DNA of 64,000 nt, from NCBI GenBank assembly GCA_008360955.1, contig LUCM01008294.1, forward strand, positions 1 through 64,000. The letters are read 5' to 3'. This stretch comes from Fasciolopsis buskii. Lineage: Eukaryota > Platyhelminthes > Trematoda > Plagiorchiida > Fasciolidae. The position numbers were made by a program, and so were the translations under genes. Position 1 is the first letter of the stretch. Every line of letters starts with the position of its first letter. The notes beneath the pieces were generated by a model. The model was not told the DNA's origin and searched no databases. It saw only the letters and a program-made list of their open reading frames with translations. Below, one piece after another: positions 1 through 11,238 of the stretch.

Positions 1-68
1 AGGCAGCGGGGCATAGCCGAGTGGAAGCCCATCTACTTGGATCAATTATTCTTCCGTTCGTTTTTCCG

Positions 69-245
69 ACTGAGCTGCCAACTCAGATCAACCTCCAACT
101 TGGAGGAGTGGGAGGCTACTTCGTCAGGCCTCTACCCATTGACCTTCCAGGCATGATTGTATCTCCGGCTTGAGATAAGCCATCCTGTATAGCTCGTTGG
201 ATCATGGAGGCAAGCAAGCCGTCACACCACCTCTAAGTGGTGTGA
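69..245 (+). repeat. Dispersed repeat D, copy 1
   Basis: This stretch aligns by eye with the reverse complement of 3861-4019: both run from ACTGAG, through TGGAGGA, GCTACTT, CTCGGCTTGAGA or its near variant, CATCCTGT and AGCTCGTTG, to GCCGTCAC. The right end forms a perfect 9-bp hairpin (TCACACCAC at 222-230, GTGGTGTGA at 237-245). No tRNA-like box is obvious. The family is not recognised; it may be part of a larger retroelement whose other parts lie left of the window. Confidence 0.5.
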
Positions 246-290
246 AATATAAAGTTTCACCGTTTTGTTTTTTGCGTTGTGAAATCTGAG

Positions 291-474
291 AATGTTCTGC
301 TAACTTGTGTCCTCATTTCATATTTCATGGATTCGTACTTTGTGGCCCTGCTGCAGATCATTCAGGCGATAGCGTTGTATTGTCTACCGTTATATTTTGA
401 AAAAGGTGTGGATGTTTCAGTGAAATTTATAGTTTTAATTAGATATTTCTTTTTGCTCGTAATGACTTGTGCTG
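291..474 (+). CDS. Probable internal exon of MPDU1 (PQ-loop protein)
   Basis: An open frame of hydrophobic residues runs to a strong splice donor, G|GTGAGT, at 475-480. Its translation contains FVALLQIIQAIALYC followed by a short loop and a second hydrophobic run. This fits the part of MPDU1 that follows the first PQ-loop, where family members carry an aliphatic segment with a conserved glutamine. The match is by character, not by long identity, so the assignment rests mainly on the certain MPDU1 exon 1.2 kb downstream on the same strand. The start at 291 assumes an acceptor AG at 289-290; a second AG just before ATCATTCAG is also possible. The exon ends in phase 1 while the last exon starts in phase 0, so at least one exon lies between them, and I could not place it. 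Confidence 0.35.
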
Positions 475-1659
475 GTGAGTGGCTTTAAAACGAATTTTCG
501 CTCAACTTTAATAATCGTCTTTCTACGTCACCTTCCAATTCTTTTTCTCGTTCTGCTGATCTTACCTTGTTTTCTCTCGTCCTTTTTCGCGTACGGGTCG
601 TTCGCAAGCCTGCCGTAGGTTATTTTAAAGCTCTCCTCCTTTGAGAACGTATGGTTGATATTCATGTGTTTTCATTGTTTTATTCGTTTTCACCAATGCT
701 CCTTTTATGTCAGCGCACGCCAATGAAAATTCCCTCGTGTTTCTGTCACCTTTTGCATGTGTTCGAACTGGAAATTTGTTCTTAGTTGGGTGACTTGACT
801 TTTGAGTGCTGCACTTGCACGCCACTGGAGCTGATCTTCTGCACCTGGTCAGGTTCATTATATTATCACTCGCCTGCTTTCTCTCTAACATCCGATCTCT
901 GGGCGCTTTTTCATCATCGGGAAATTCATCCACTGCAGTTTCTCTCCCGTTTTTACTCTGCCTTTCGTTCTTTAGGACCTAATTCATCGATGTTCTTCAT
1001 CGCAAACGCAGAAGACGGCATTTTTTATCGGGCTTTTTAAATGCATGTTTCTTCTTTTTCCGGAATGTGAAATTAGGAAACACTTACCATTTACGCATTC
1101 TTAGCTGTTTGTAGCATTTTCCTCTTTTTAAGGGCAAACATGTCCCTACCTGAGCATTGTCCTACACTTTCCACTTACCATACCTTTTGATCTTTTTCTG
1201 TAAATCGCTGTCTTCGACAGGGGTTATGGTCTTGATGTTTCGGATCTTCGATGTGATGTGAACCTAGAAATTAATCAACAGTAGGATGATTGGATCGACG
1301 AAGAAATTCCTCAACATCTGCAATCTTTCATGGTCATAAGGTAGCCGGAACTGACTAACGATTCACCACCAACTGCAACGGTGTGCTCTTGTGGTAGGTT
1401 CACAGTCGACAGGCTACTCTTGTTGTGGATTATCCGAAAATTCCAAACTGGGCTTAAGCATTTTGGCAGAAATAGTCGGCTTCCTTACCCAGGCAAACTT
1501 GTATCGTAATATCTACAGCCCCCTTAAACTTTATAGTCCACTTATTTTACGGTACCCTCGTATAGAAATGAATTATTGAATATTTCAACTTCTTTGTCCT
1601 AGCCATTCGTTATAAAGAGTGATGTTCTGATTCCTTTCTGGTCATCCATAAATTGGTAG
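475..1659 (+). other. Putative intron interval of MPDU1
   Basis: It starts with GTGAGT and ends with TAG just before the final exon. One missing exon of length 3n+2 should be inside. Candidate acceptors are the CTTTAG near 980 and the GACAG near 1220, but neither gives a convincing continuation of the family's sequence. No repeat was seen. Confidence 0.3.
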
Positions 1660-1896
1660 TTGTTGCAAATCTACGCCAACTGGTACAACGGAAGTACGGG
1701 TCAATTATCGGCTATTACGGTCCTACTGTTTGCACTGGGTTCGACTGCACGCATCTTCACATCGATTCAGGAGACTGGAGATAATTTGATCATAATCACA
1801 TTCCTCCTGTCTACCCTGTGCAACTATACTTTGCTCGCACAGGTTATTTATTACTGGCGTTCACCTATCAAATCGTCTGAAAAGAAGATGAACTGA
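1660..1896 (+). CDS. MPDU1: MPDU1 (mannose-P-dolichol utilisation defect 1), last coding exon
   Basis: MPDU1 is a multi-pass endoplasmic-reticulum membrane protein of the PQ-loop family. It is needed for use of dolichol-phosphate-mannose and dolichol-phosphate-glucose in N-glycan and GPI-anchor assembly. The exon encodes LLQIYANWYNGSTGQLSAIT, then a hydrophobic helix, then ARIFTSIQETGD, the most conserved block of the family, a last membrane helix, and a short basic tail ending in KKMN and TGA. The acceptor TAG at 1657-1659 places the first codon, TTG, at 1660, so this is a 3' exon of 78 codons and not a gene start. The length from the TGQLSAIT motif to the stop agrees with vertebrate and insect homologues. 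No frameshift or stop interrupts it, so the gene is probably functional. No canonical AATAAA is seen close downstream; an AATACA lies near 1970. Confidence 0.9.
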   Translation: MLQIYANWYNGSTGQLSAITVLLFALGSTARIFTSIQETGDNLIIITFLLSTLCNYTLLAQVIYYWRSPIKSSEKKMN

Positions 1897-2129
1897 CATG
1901 CGCACTCTTCTTGCTTTATTTCTTCATATCGAAGTCTTTGTCTTTTCATGTCCTATTTTGAATACGAATACAATTACTTGCGACCTGCCATACTCATTAA
2001 GTTGCATCTTATCTAATGGACCTAAATGGATCGCGTGGTTCACATATCTTCTGCGTACTGTTTTGAGTTAGTGGTCAGATCATTCATAAATTCGCGCTTT
2101 AGATTAGGGGAAATATCTCTATTACAAGA

Positions 2130-2300
2130 AATAACTCGTCATCACCGCTGGAAATTCACGGGAGTGGTTTACAACTGTTTCATCCTTGTTAAGAATCATT
2201 GGCAGTGCAAAACTATTGCGCCCAAATTCCGATGGATTACAATAGCACACAATGTGCCACCTAAGTATCACCGGTTTTTGCGAGATTGCTAGTCGTTTCT
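2130..2300 (-). mobile_element. SINE-B copy, 5'-degraded
   Basis: Read on the minus strand, about 80 bases match the body of the copy at 18650-18815, including AATGATTCTTAACAAGGATG and the following AAACAGTTG and CCCGTGAATTTCC. The tRNA-like head is too eroded here to show a clear box B. Confidence 0.5.
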
Positions 2301-3655
2301 CAGAACAATCCCATCCTGTAACAGGCAACTCCCCTGGAAGCAGCCCAAGGCACAATGAAAGCTGTGCTACTAACATGCGGAGCTTAACTACTTGACCGAG
2401 TTAAGTGTGAGAAATGATCGATATCTCAATGTCTGTTCTGTAATGGCAATAACTGACTTTGGAGACTTCAGTTAGTCATTTGGGTCTTAGTTCGATCCGT
2501 TTGGCCTAACCAAGTGGAAACAACCATATAGCTTTTGACCATGCATAGGATGATTAAGGTAGGAGCTGGTTGGCAGGGGGCTTATAGTATCTCAGATTCC
2601 TTGTCGTTCCTTTAGCCTTTCTTTTTGGTGATAAATTTGCTCGCCTCTGAACGTTTAACGAGAATCAGATAGATTCCGACCTGGTCCTCAATCTAAGCTC
2701 AGGGACTGTTATTCCAACATTGCTTTCAGATCTATTTAGATTCCGGGTTATTGGTCATTCATTTGACAACGGCGATTTTTCGACGCTTCTTTTTTCAGGA
2801 CATACGGTGCTTCTCCTTCGTACGACTAATTACGTGTAAACTAATTTTTTTATCACATGTTTGGAGCATGAATGTAGTAGTGGCTGCTAGGGTTCGTCAC
2901 ACGAGGATGAGGGATCTGGCACCCATTACTGTCAACTTGGATTGGTATAGAACCAAGTGCGGTCTCTTTAGGCTTAGGTGTGATAACCAGCCGGGCGAAA
3001 GCGGGTTGCCGTCTGTGATCGAAGCCTTCCTTACCGTCACCTAAGGCTATCTAACCGTTAAGAGAGCATTGAAGCATTGTGTTCATCCCTGCTAAACCGA
3101 AACCTAGCGGATTTTGATTCACCTCGCAAAAGTTTGAACTTTTTTTATTAATATGGCTTCAAAATAGATTTTATCTCACGCGAGGACACCAGAGTTAGTC
3201 TTTTCTCCACCAGAAATCTGTCTGATTTTAAGCAAGTAGATAACATTGAGTGGTGATCCAGTTACACGTCAAGTAGCTCCAAGTAAAGTAATCAAAAATA
3301 GTTGTGTTTTGAATGCTTTGACTTTCGAAGTCTTTAATTGGTATTTCGAGACTGTACACCAGATCTTATCCGTCAGCGGGACTCAAGACTAAGATAAATA
3401 CAAATATAAGTATCTCGGAATTCATAATAAAATTTGATGAAAAAAATGAATCAGTTGCGCTAAAGTCACGCGTGACTCGTTGAGATGGGTCCATATGTGA
3501 AGCTTTGTACTCGATCCAAGTATACTACCAGGGCTTGCAGATCGTCTCTTAGTGTTGGCTCTGAAAGATGCTTGATTGAGGTGGTCGTTTTATGCTTTCC
3601 TGCTAGGGTCTTCTGAATGCTTTCGAATTTCTTAAAATACTCGACTGACAGTTAT
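2301..3655. other. Non-coding stretch, nothing identified
   Basis: Only chance-length open frames occur, and no repeat partner was recognised in the window. Confidence 0.4.
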
Positions 3656-3661
3656 CGCTGA

Positions 3662-3838
3662 CAGCAGCCGTGGTGAAACGGCTAAGGTTGTGGGGCTTGG
3701 ACATGAAGGCTGCGGGTTTGATCCCTCCCACCGCCAGTCGGCTTCCTCACTTGACAACCCTCTGTTGGTTGCGGTTCCCTTCCAAAAAATGATGTGCATT
3801 GTTGTTTCATTTGTAAAAGTAAATAAAAATAAAAGACA
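3662..3838 (+). mobile_element. SINE-A copy 1 (tRNA-derived)
   Basis: The element has a tRNA-like head with a box B (GCGGGTTTGATCCCTCCC near 3712-3729) followed by the family body: CTTCCTCACTTGACAACC, CTCTGTTGGTTGCGGTTCCC, AAAAATGATGTGCATTGTTG, and an A-rich tail with AAATAAAAATAAAAG. These blocks recur in the same order in eight other places in the window. It lies tail-to-tail against repeat D. Confidence 0.85.
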
Positions 3839-3860
3839 TGCAGTGAGGATGCACCTTGAT

Positions 3861-4019
3861 GTGGCGTGACGGCTCGTGCACCGTAATTCAACGAGCTCCA
3901 CAGGATGACCTGTCTCAAGCCGAGGATTCAGTGATGAATGGAATTTCAATGGATGGAGATCCGACAAAGTAGTTCTTTGGTCCTCCAGGTCGAGAGTTGA
4001 CTTGTACTGGAAACTCAGT
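3861..4019 (-). repeat. Dispersed repeat D, copy 2
   Basis: It is the reverse-complement partner of 69-245, with shared blocks such as CGGCTTGAGACAGGTCATCC on the minus strand. It forms most of a 144-codon minus-strand frame (3632-4066) that is therefore not a gene. Confidence 0.5.
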
Positions 4020-4379
4020 CTGAGTTTGAATAGGTCAGGGTGATTGGGCCGTTTTGCACGTACCATAGATCAGCTCTCGGTATACACTGTTTCCCAAGGT
4101 GATACGGAGCGGAAAATGCACAGTCTCTATCCAGTAAGCCCAAAACTAAATCTAACAATGTCTGGAAAGCAGTCAGACGTATACATACAGAAGACATTAT
4201 GAAAAGATAAGTGAAAGTAATCCGTAGAGCCTTTTGAGAAAGACCAACCCGATAGATTAACAAAAGGGGCTTCGAAAATCCCGTAAGACGAGATCACTCA
4301 TGGACTGAACAAATCACCAAGATGCCGTCAGCAATGCTGAAAAGTCAGGTTCAACACAGGAAAGAACGAGTGTTATTTC

Positions 4380-4800
4380 TGTATCGCATCTTTAGTTACA
4401 CGTGAGAGCAGAGGCCACCCACCAGCTCAGGTTCCCCTATGGTGTCACTCCCATCGGTCAGAAGACGAGACATTTATCGCAATGCCGCTTAGCCGGTCGT
4501 ACTACACCTACTGAATATCATATAAAAGGTCGTTTCCGTCCTAATTCTTGTCTCTCGGAAAATGGAGAGAGGCTTTTAAACCTATGCCGCCATCATCGAC
4601 CGTTTCTATCCAGCACTAGATTTACGGATACGAATCGCCATTCGGCCAACTGGCTACCTCATTGATCAATTCAGTATTGTCCACAGGTGAATCACGTGGC
4701 GGTTAGGTTTTGATTCTCGGACTACCCAAAACTGTCGTTCGTACTGGTAAGCCAGCCCTCATTCTGATCCCGTATCAGTACATGGCACCCTCAGTGAGAC
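4380..4800 (+). pseudogene. RTE-type retrotransposon endonuclease (APE domain) fragment
   Basis: The piece encodes the middle and end of the apurinic-like endonuclease of an RTE/APE non-LTR retrotransposon. Seen in order: a degenerate block near 4490-4540 (GRTTPTEYHIKGRF), then SENGERLLNLCRHHRPFLSS, which matches the family block NGERLL.LC...R.FL.ST, then NHVAV in place of the usual IDHIA(V/I), then NCRSYW and SDPVSV where the catalytic SDH block should be. Frameshifts separate the parts, one in-frame stop follows NWLPH, and the SDH histidine is replaced by proline. The N-terminus of the domain and the whole RT are absent, so it is a dead internal fragment. Identification is from recall of the family, without a database search. 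Confidence 0.65.
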
Positions 4801-6239
4801 AATCTGCGAAGTTGACGGAACCCCTGTTCATAGTTCCAGTCACTGTGTAGGAAGATGAGCTAAGCACTTCGATTTGCAACTTAACTGACCTCCTACACTA
4901 GTCACCTTACTCGTGGGTAAACATCCTGTTTGACGGTATTCAGATCCGCTCAACGAAGTTGGAATTTGGGATACAATTTCACCGCTCATGGTCCACGAGA
5001 CTCCAGGCTCAAATGTCTTCCCCCTAACTTTATTCAAAGAATCGACATGGGACATGATGAAAAGACCAGCGCCAATGTCCTCCATAGTATGGGAGGAGAA
5101 ATGAATCATTTTCTTGTATGGAATCTTTCAGGCCCTTGTCCTCAAAAAGGCTTGCGAACTATTCGCCGCCATTGTGCAGTAGTTTAAATCCAGTCTGCTT
5201 TGGAATTTCTGGCGTCCGTTTTTCCCCGCAGACAATAATCACGAACAGAACGGCATATCCTATAGGAGTAAGCGCCGGAATAACCAGATATTTACACTTC
5301 GTTAACTGCTGGAGCATAGACACAACTGCTTAAAACTAATTGTCGCGGTGTACTTGCATATCAGTGCAGCTTTCGATTCAGTTGACAGGAGTTATATATA
5401 TATTTTAGCGCTTACTCCTATATAGCTTCAAGGCACTATGTTTTTGGCTAACAGCACAGCCTGACGATGCGTCGGTTAAACCAAATACCCTTTCTCTGGA
5501 TTACAAACCAACGGATTTCCAATGTTGTGTTTATTCCTCTCCCTGTTCGTACGCGTGCGTGTGAATTTTACCAGTTCGGAGGTGTGGTTTGAGCAATCGG
5601 GTGCCCGCCATATCTGGTCACCTGTGCTGCGCAGCTGTCGTGGTGTAATTTGGGGTCATAATCTAATGGGGACTGTTAGAATGTTCGATCCAAATTGCTG
5701 TTAGCGCAGTCCATACACCTGATATCCCTACTCCTTGATCTAGGTTGATAAAAATGTGATGAGTGCTGATTGTCAGCGGCTTGGCATACAGCCGCTCTGT
5801 GTATGTCTCCGAAAACCGATTTGTGGGGTTTTCGCGTTGTCCTAGACCACCTTTTGTTTCTTGGCCAGAGTATAGTGAGTGATGGCGCAGACTGATTCTG
5901 GGTTCCATAGGACTGTTTTGTTCATCAATCTCCTTTTCATTTTCATGTACGCACTCTAATGCTAACTTAGGTTTGCCGGCTTGTTTACCCAATTTGATAA
6001 GCAGATCGTCTCTTGTAACGGGTTTTACACATCCAGTCGTTTTTGACCCACCCGTTGGTTTAGTTCTTTTCCGTTTTAGCAACCGTTAATCTTGAATCGA
6101 CGTGCTCTTGTTTTGGCTGCTGCCTTAACACCGTTTACTCGAAGGTGAAAAAAGGAGTAACAAATAGAAAAAGATCAACTGCAAAGTCAAGAGTTGAAAA
6201 ATTACGCAGAAATGGATCTCAACCCGATAGCCTACCTAA
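4801..6239. other. Non-coding stretch with one short membrane ORF and one unidentified minus ORF
   Basis: A 52-codon minus-strand ORF at 5159-5317 encodes one strongly hydrophobic segment (YLVIPALTPIGYAVLFVIIV) followed by a basic, proline-containing tail. A 139-codon minus frame at 5663-6082 has no recognised motif. Either could be chance. Confidence 0.2.
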
Positions 6240-7560
6240 CCTACACCAGCCAGTCTACTGATTACATTTTTCATACCATTTTGCCCTTTCATGAACCGAT
6301 CGGTTCGAAGCATTTTCCAGCCGCAACGTCCCTCACAGGGCACGTGGTGCGACAGGCGTTCTGTGGGCATGCACAAAACATGTCCCAATCATCTTAGTCG
6401 ATCACCGTTCGATTCCTCTTTCAACGACTGAACTTTGGGGTCCACTAACGCACACCTAACATTTCATTTACCGGCAAAGTTAATCCCACCATATTCCACC
6501 AAAGTTACGAAGACAACGGTGTTCAAACACCAAAAGTCTTCACATATCCTCTAATCTCAATGGCCATGTTTCGGAATCGCAGAGCAATATTGACCTCACT
6601 CAACCTTTGATCGATAACCGGATGTAACACCAATGCCACAGATGCCTCAGATTGACGAATGCCAATCGGGCCTTCTGCAGACACGAAGACGCTTCTTCTG
6701 ATGTACGACCACGTGGTGCGATGGAACATTCCAAGCAAGTCTAATCACCTCAACCAGTTCCCCGGCAAGGATAAGGTTTGACTTTAATCCAGTCTAGTCC
6801 TGCAATAGCGTTTTACACTTTGAAAGTACAAAACATACCAAACGCATCTACACTATGGCTCCCATAATGAGTGAAAGCTGGAAGTCTACCGGAGTCTTCA
6901 ATCAGTAGCGCAAGGTCGTCCGCATATTCTTAGTCAAATAGTTTCCTGAATCACTAAACATCAAAGCAACTATTCCCACATAATTGTGCGGCGATTTCCA
7001 TAATCATCTCGGTTATGAAGTTCAAAATGAAAGGAGAAAGGGGGGGGGCATGACGAACACCACTTTTCGTGTGAAGGGTCAACGTATGCGCGGGCTCAAC
7101 TTCGACTGTTCTCATATAGAGATTGGATAAGTGGAATTAATTTTCCTGGAGCATCCTTCAGTAGATGACAGCGTTACCAAATCGTGGAACCGACTGATTT
7201 GAACGCCGCTGGCAAACCAAGAATGTCTGAAATCGCGGGTCCGCAAAACGTGCCTATGTTCTGTGATTTGTCCGAAAGTGGAAATTTGCTCTGTGCATTC
7301 GTGGTGTGTTCTGAAACTAGCTTGATTACCCCGAATACGACATTCACGAGTACCAAATAGGGAATACGGCGCCTACCATAGCTATTCCTGTGATTTTCAC
7401 ATCAGAACTTATCACATTTCTCGCAAGTCGGTGAAACTTTCAATTCAAACCGAGTCGTAGGAATTGATTCTGTTGCCCAGAATGGCCACAGAAGTTTGGT
7501 TAACTCCGTTGTCTACATCTGGTTACTGTCCTTTAGGGAGGACGAAGACCGCCTATTTAG
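6240..7560 (-). pseudogene. RTE-type reverse transcriptase, nearly full span, decayed
   Basis: Read from 7560 down to 6240 the three minus frames together give the order of an RTE reverse transcriptase. Seen are QISTFGQITEHRHVLRT (the usual QIFTLRQ...EHRH block), AAFKSVGSTIW where AAFDSVDRT.LW is expected (motif A, aspartate lost to lysine), LLKDAPGKLIPLIQSLYENS, APPLSPFILNFITEMIMEIA (motif B), and an intact EYADD catalytic box at 6915-6929. Further down come KARLAFVNLRHLWHW, SILLCDSETWPLRLEDM, LLVFEHRCLRN and LGHVLCMPTERL. At least four frameshifts and several stops break it. A run of nine G at 7040-7048 falls within motif B and could be one source of the frame changes. The endonuclease is not seen upstream. 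The copy is inactive. Assignment to the RTE/APE group is from established family motifs; the exact family is unknown. Confidence 0.85.
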
Positions 7561-9475
7561 TCTAGCTGCCATATGCCTTTTTGGAAAACCTGTCTTCCCG
7601 CTGACTGATGGGGGTCGTCAGGAACTAAATTCTCGGACTCCGGTAAGTGGTCCCTCAGCGTATTGTAACTGAGAAAGACCGTTGCTGATAATCTAATTCC
7701 CGCGTATGCAATCAAGTGTTATTCTTAATCCGAGTCTCGTGACAGTGTTTTTCTCTATAATTCAAATCCTATGAAACTAGGTGGATAATGCTCGTCTTAG
7801 AGCAATATTGTCATTACGCAATCTTTTTTATTCTGTTCACTGGGGACAACGTGAGTATGCGTTTTGCGCGAACAGCATGACGCAATTCAAAGCTGAACTA
7901 CTGATCTCCAGTAATTGGCTTACGGGGAAACCGGTGTTCCATTGTCCTAATTCACTTGCTTTCTACCGATTATCCGGAGACATTTTGATTGTATTAGCAT
8001 TTTTTTGTCTCAATCGTGCAGAACGAGAAGAAAGAGAAGCATTGATTATTAAGAAGGATTCCCTTGCTGTTCGATAGTGACCAGTGTGTCGTTGACATAT
8101 TTCAAGTAAATCCACGCGAGAACTAGTAAAGGTGTTAGGGCTCTTGAGTTAATTATAACATAAAAATATAGGGGGTAACAATTTGGGATACGGGGGATCC
8201 CGTGGCAAAACTGTCCGTTTGCCTACCTAAACCTTGTTTGGAAGTGAATTTTGCCGGGTTAAGACAAGATTGTAGGTCAGTAATAAGCTCTTCGAGGGAG
8301 TTGAACGTAAGAAAATAAAGAGAACTTCCGCCTAACCTGACTTCACCGGTGGAATTGGGAGAGGTCACAGTTTTGGGCTACCATAGATCTTATTCCACAT
8401 TTTTGAAAGCTAGGTGAGCTTTTGTCGCATGGAAGCGACGCGACCACGAATGGTCGTGCACATGCGGGTGAACGGGTGTAGACCTCGGCCTTGACTAATG
8501 ATTCGCCTGTTGTCTGTTTGGAGTCCTAAGGATAAATGTAAGCATTTTGTCTTCACTCGTTTGATCATATTCTTTATGAAATTGATTGGTTGGCAAAACG
8601 CCAGTGTCTTGGTAACAGGAAAGGAAGTGGGTTGTCTTTTCTGCGAATTCTTCCAAACGCATAGCATGAGGATGACTTCCTCTTAGTGTGATCCTTCAGC
8701 TTTATGTAATTTTCACGGGATTTTTCTGGAACAAGAAGCTGTCGAATTCCGACCAGCCTTTTGTATACCCTGCCTCTTCCGATTCCAATATTCCCCTTGA
8801 CCCCGATAGAAGTAGCCGTCTAATGGCAAATGGTTAATTAGCCAATCTCAGTTACGATAAACGTGATATGTATCTCCATAATTATAGTTGTTGGTAATCA
8901 CTTCATTTGAACAACAACCGGATCTTGTTGATCAATGGAGGTTTAAAGGTTTAAGGTTTTCAAGCTTATTTGAGATAGCTTCATCTGTTACTCTGTGATC
9001 GCAGACTCTAGAACCTTAACCATCGAATGGTTTATTGATTGGTTGTTCTGCTAGAAGTTGCATCATGTGCGGAAATTCAAGTCTGTTTCATCCAAACAAA
9101 ATATTACTAATGATCAATGTGAGCGGTACCGATACCAGTCTATGATCTCGGTGAATTATTTTTACCAGCGTATGCATAATAAAAGACTTATTATGATGTA
9201 AACCATCTCATGCTACTTTCTTTCTTCTGATCAAGACAGTCGAAATAAATCACACGTAGTTTGTGGATCGAACTAGAAGGATTCGATCGATTGGAGCTTG
9301 CTGAACTTGTTCAGTTGTTGACAGACACCGATCCGCTGTCACTTGGTTGTTTGCTACACCTGAGTTATTGATTCCTTCAACCACTAGAACTGGTCTCCAA
9401 TCCGAGGCTCCAATACGCTGAGTAGTGTTTAAGACGATATTCAATTTGAAACACGTCACGAAAATCAAATGCCTC
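7561..9475. other. Non-coding stretch
   Basis: No repeat is recognised. A frame at 7782-7850 lies between an AG (CTAG) and a good donor (C|GTGAGT) and could be an exon (DNARLRAILSLRNLFYSVHW) or chance. Confidence 0.25.
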
Positions 9476-9573
9476 TTGATTGTAAAACTTGCTTTGAGAA
9501 AGACTACCCACGGTAGTCGAAACGTTGGCACATTACATCTACCAATAGCGCTTTTTCGTTAACATTATATCAT
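9476..9573 (+). mobile_element. Hairpin-family element, single-arm copy
   Basis: This is the right-hand arm of the palindromic element at 32915-33109: TTGATTGTAAAACTT, then TTTGAGAAAG, a perfect 7-bp stem (GACTACC at 9502-9508, GGTAGTC at 9512-9518), GAAACG, then CATTACATCTACCAA and ATATCATTCAC. The left arm is missing. The stem flanked by GAGAA and GAAAC resembles a hammerhead-like fold. Confidence 0.6.
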
Positions 9574-10123
9574 TCACGTCATGAAAACCTTAGAATAGTG
9601 TGGCGAGCAATGAAGCGGTTTCGTGTGGATTTGAGCGCGTGCCATGTCCACCTGATTGAAAGACGTCATTCCGGTGTAAAATTGCTTTCAATTATTTTGA
9701 TCTTAATAAATTAGTACCAGCTGAATTCACTTTTTTCAACTAATTCTGATATTCCTAACTAGAAAACGGAAACTCAAGTGTATTTCTGAAGATCCCCTAT
9801 CTCGAATTTGACGAAAGTCTGCCATCTCTTCTGAACAGCGTTTATTTTGAAGTTTACTCCATAAGACGCGAGGGTAATTTCGAAGTTGACACTGCAGTCA
9901 CATGATGTCCGTGGTGAGTAAAAATGAGGTTGACAGAAGAGTCAGTTGATAAGTGTTGGAATAACATTAAATTAGTATGCATTTGTGTGAACAAAATCGT
10001 TCGCAGTATTGACTTATCGTGCGTGAACAGAAATTGATGACACTTGCTAATTTGCTGGCGATGTGCAGATCTGCATTGGAATGTGATCACTGAACGTGGC
10101 ATTTAGCTAATAAGCACTCAGTC
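9574..10123. other. Non-coding stretch, nothing identified
   Basis: No supported gene or repeat was seen. Confidence 0.3.
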
Positions 10124-10243
10124 GCACCGCCGGTCAACTTCCCCACTTTGCAGCCCTCTGCTGGCCGCGGTTCCCTTCCTGAAAAATGATGTGCATCATT
10201 ATTTCATTAATAAAGAAAGTAAAAGATAAACGATAAAAAATAT
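10124..10243 (+). mobile_element. SINE-A copy 2, 5'-truncated
   Basis: The tRNA head is missing. The body has CGGTCAACTTCCCCACTT, CCCTCTGCTGGCCGCGG and GAAAAATGATGTGCATCATT, with a tail AATAAAGAAAGTAAAAGATA. 5' truncation is typical of target-primed reverse transcription. Confidence 0.85.
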
Positions 10244-11171
10244 CATCAGTGGTTAAATGCAGTTGACTGCCTATTTCCTTATGCATGAATTTCTTACTCT
10301 CAGATTGGCACTTGACGTCTTACATACCCTTCACTGTTTTTGTGCTTGGACCTTCACCCAACAGGTTTCACCGTGCTGTTGATTCGATTGTCTGATTGTG
10401 ATTTCATCCAGTGGCTATACTGTCTTGAGGAATTCTATTCCTTCGGTGTTAGGAAAACCAAAATTGTTATGCCAAAGCTGATTTTGTCGTGCATGAATGA
10501 AAAACTAATCCAAGGGAACAGTAACATATAAGATATTTTGGAGGAAGAAATTGCTAACAAGAAAAAGGAAACAGATTAAATAGAAACAGCCGTTGTCCAC
10601 GGAAAATCTCCATCCACGTGGTGGAAGATGCATGTGGTGTTTAGTGTTAGCGGTTAACTTAAACCTAGGTATTTTCTAAACCTACCTGATTGTTTAGCTG
10701 ATCGTCGTGTGACCACCATACCAAATCGCACGAAATCGCACAAACTTGGTTGGACGCCTGAAGATGATTAAAAGGGAGAAAATACTACATCAAGGGACGC
10801 AAGTTCATTAGCGGGTGGTGATTATTTCGTATTCTTTTCAAAATCAGCCGTATCAGGCATATCTGAATGAAATACTAACGGGTGTTAAAAATGCACCTTT
10901 CTCCCTTGACTAATCAATTGTTGATTGAGTGAAAATCCTGTGTTCTGCCACGAAAAATCTAAAAGCAGATACTTTGAAAATGCGTGTCTTCTTGGAGAAT
11001 GTTCGTAGGCACCTGCCTGGTACCGCGTTTTTTCACGGAGCATTGAATTTGACGCTGAAATTTGGTGAAAGTAGCAAAATTCTAGATGAGTAAAAACTTA
11101 TTCAGTGGTCAAAAAACAGGCGACTTGACGAAATTGAGTCCTTTATTTGGCTATTTTAAATCTTATTTTGT
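10244..11171. other. Non-coding stretch, nothing identified
   Basis: No repeat or coding signal was recognised. Confidence 0.3.
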
Positions 11172-11238
11172 GATCATCATCATCGTCATCATCATCCTCA
11201 TCATCATCATCAACATCATCATCATCATCGCCATCGTT
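11172..11238 (-). repeat. Imperfect (GAT)n microsatellite, likely 3' tail of the adjacent RTE copy
   Basis: About 65 bases of ATC triplets on the + strand interrupted by GTC, CTC and AAC units. On the minus strand this is GAT-rich and lies about 180 bases past the RTE stop codon at 11422. RTE elements usually end in short tandem repeats, so I read it as the 3' tail. Confidence 0.6.

Noticed and set aside
3632..4066. A 144-codon minus-strand frame
   Set aside because: It is made of the antisense of SINE-A copy 1 joined to repeat D; both parts recur elsewhere without the frame.
5663..6082. A 139-codon minus-strand frame rich in K, E and T
   Set aside because: No motif recognised, no start or splice context, and of chance length; mentioned only as part of the surrounding stretch.
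11172..11238. A CRISPR-like or other direct-repeat array
   Set aside because: It is a plain triplet microsatellite with no spacer/repeat structure. No CRISPR array exists anywhere in the window.
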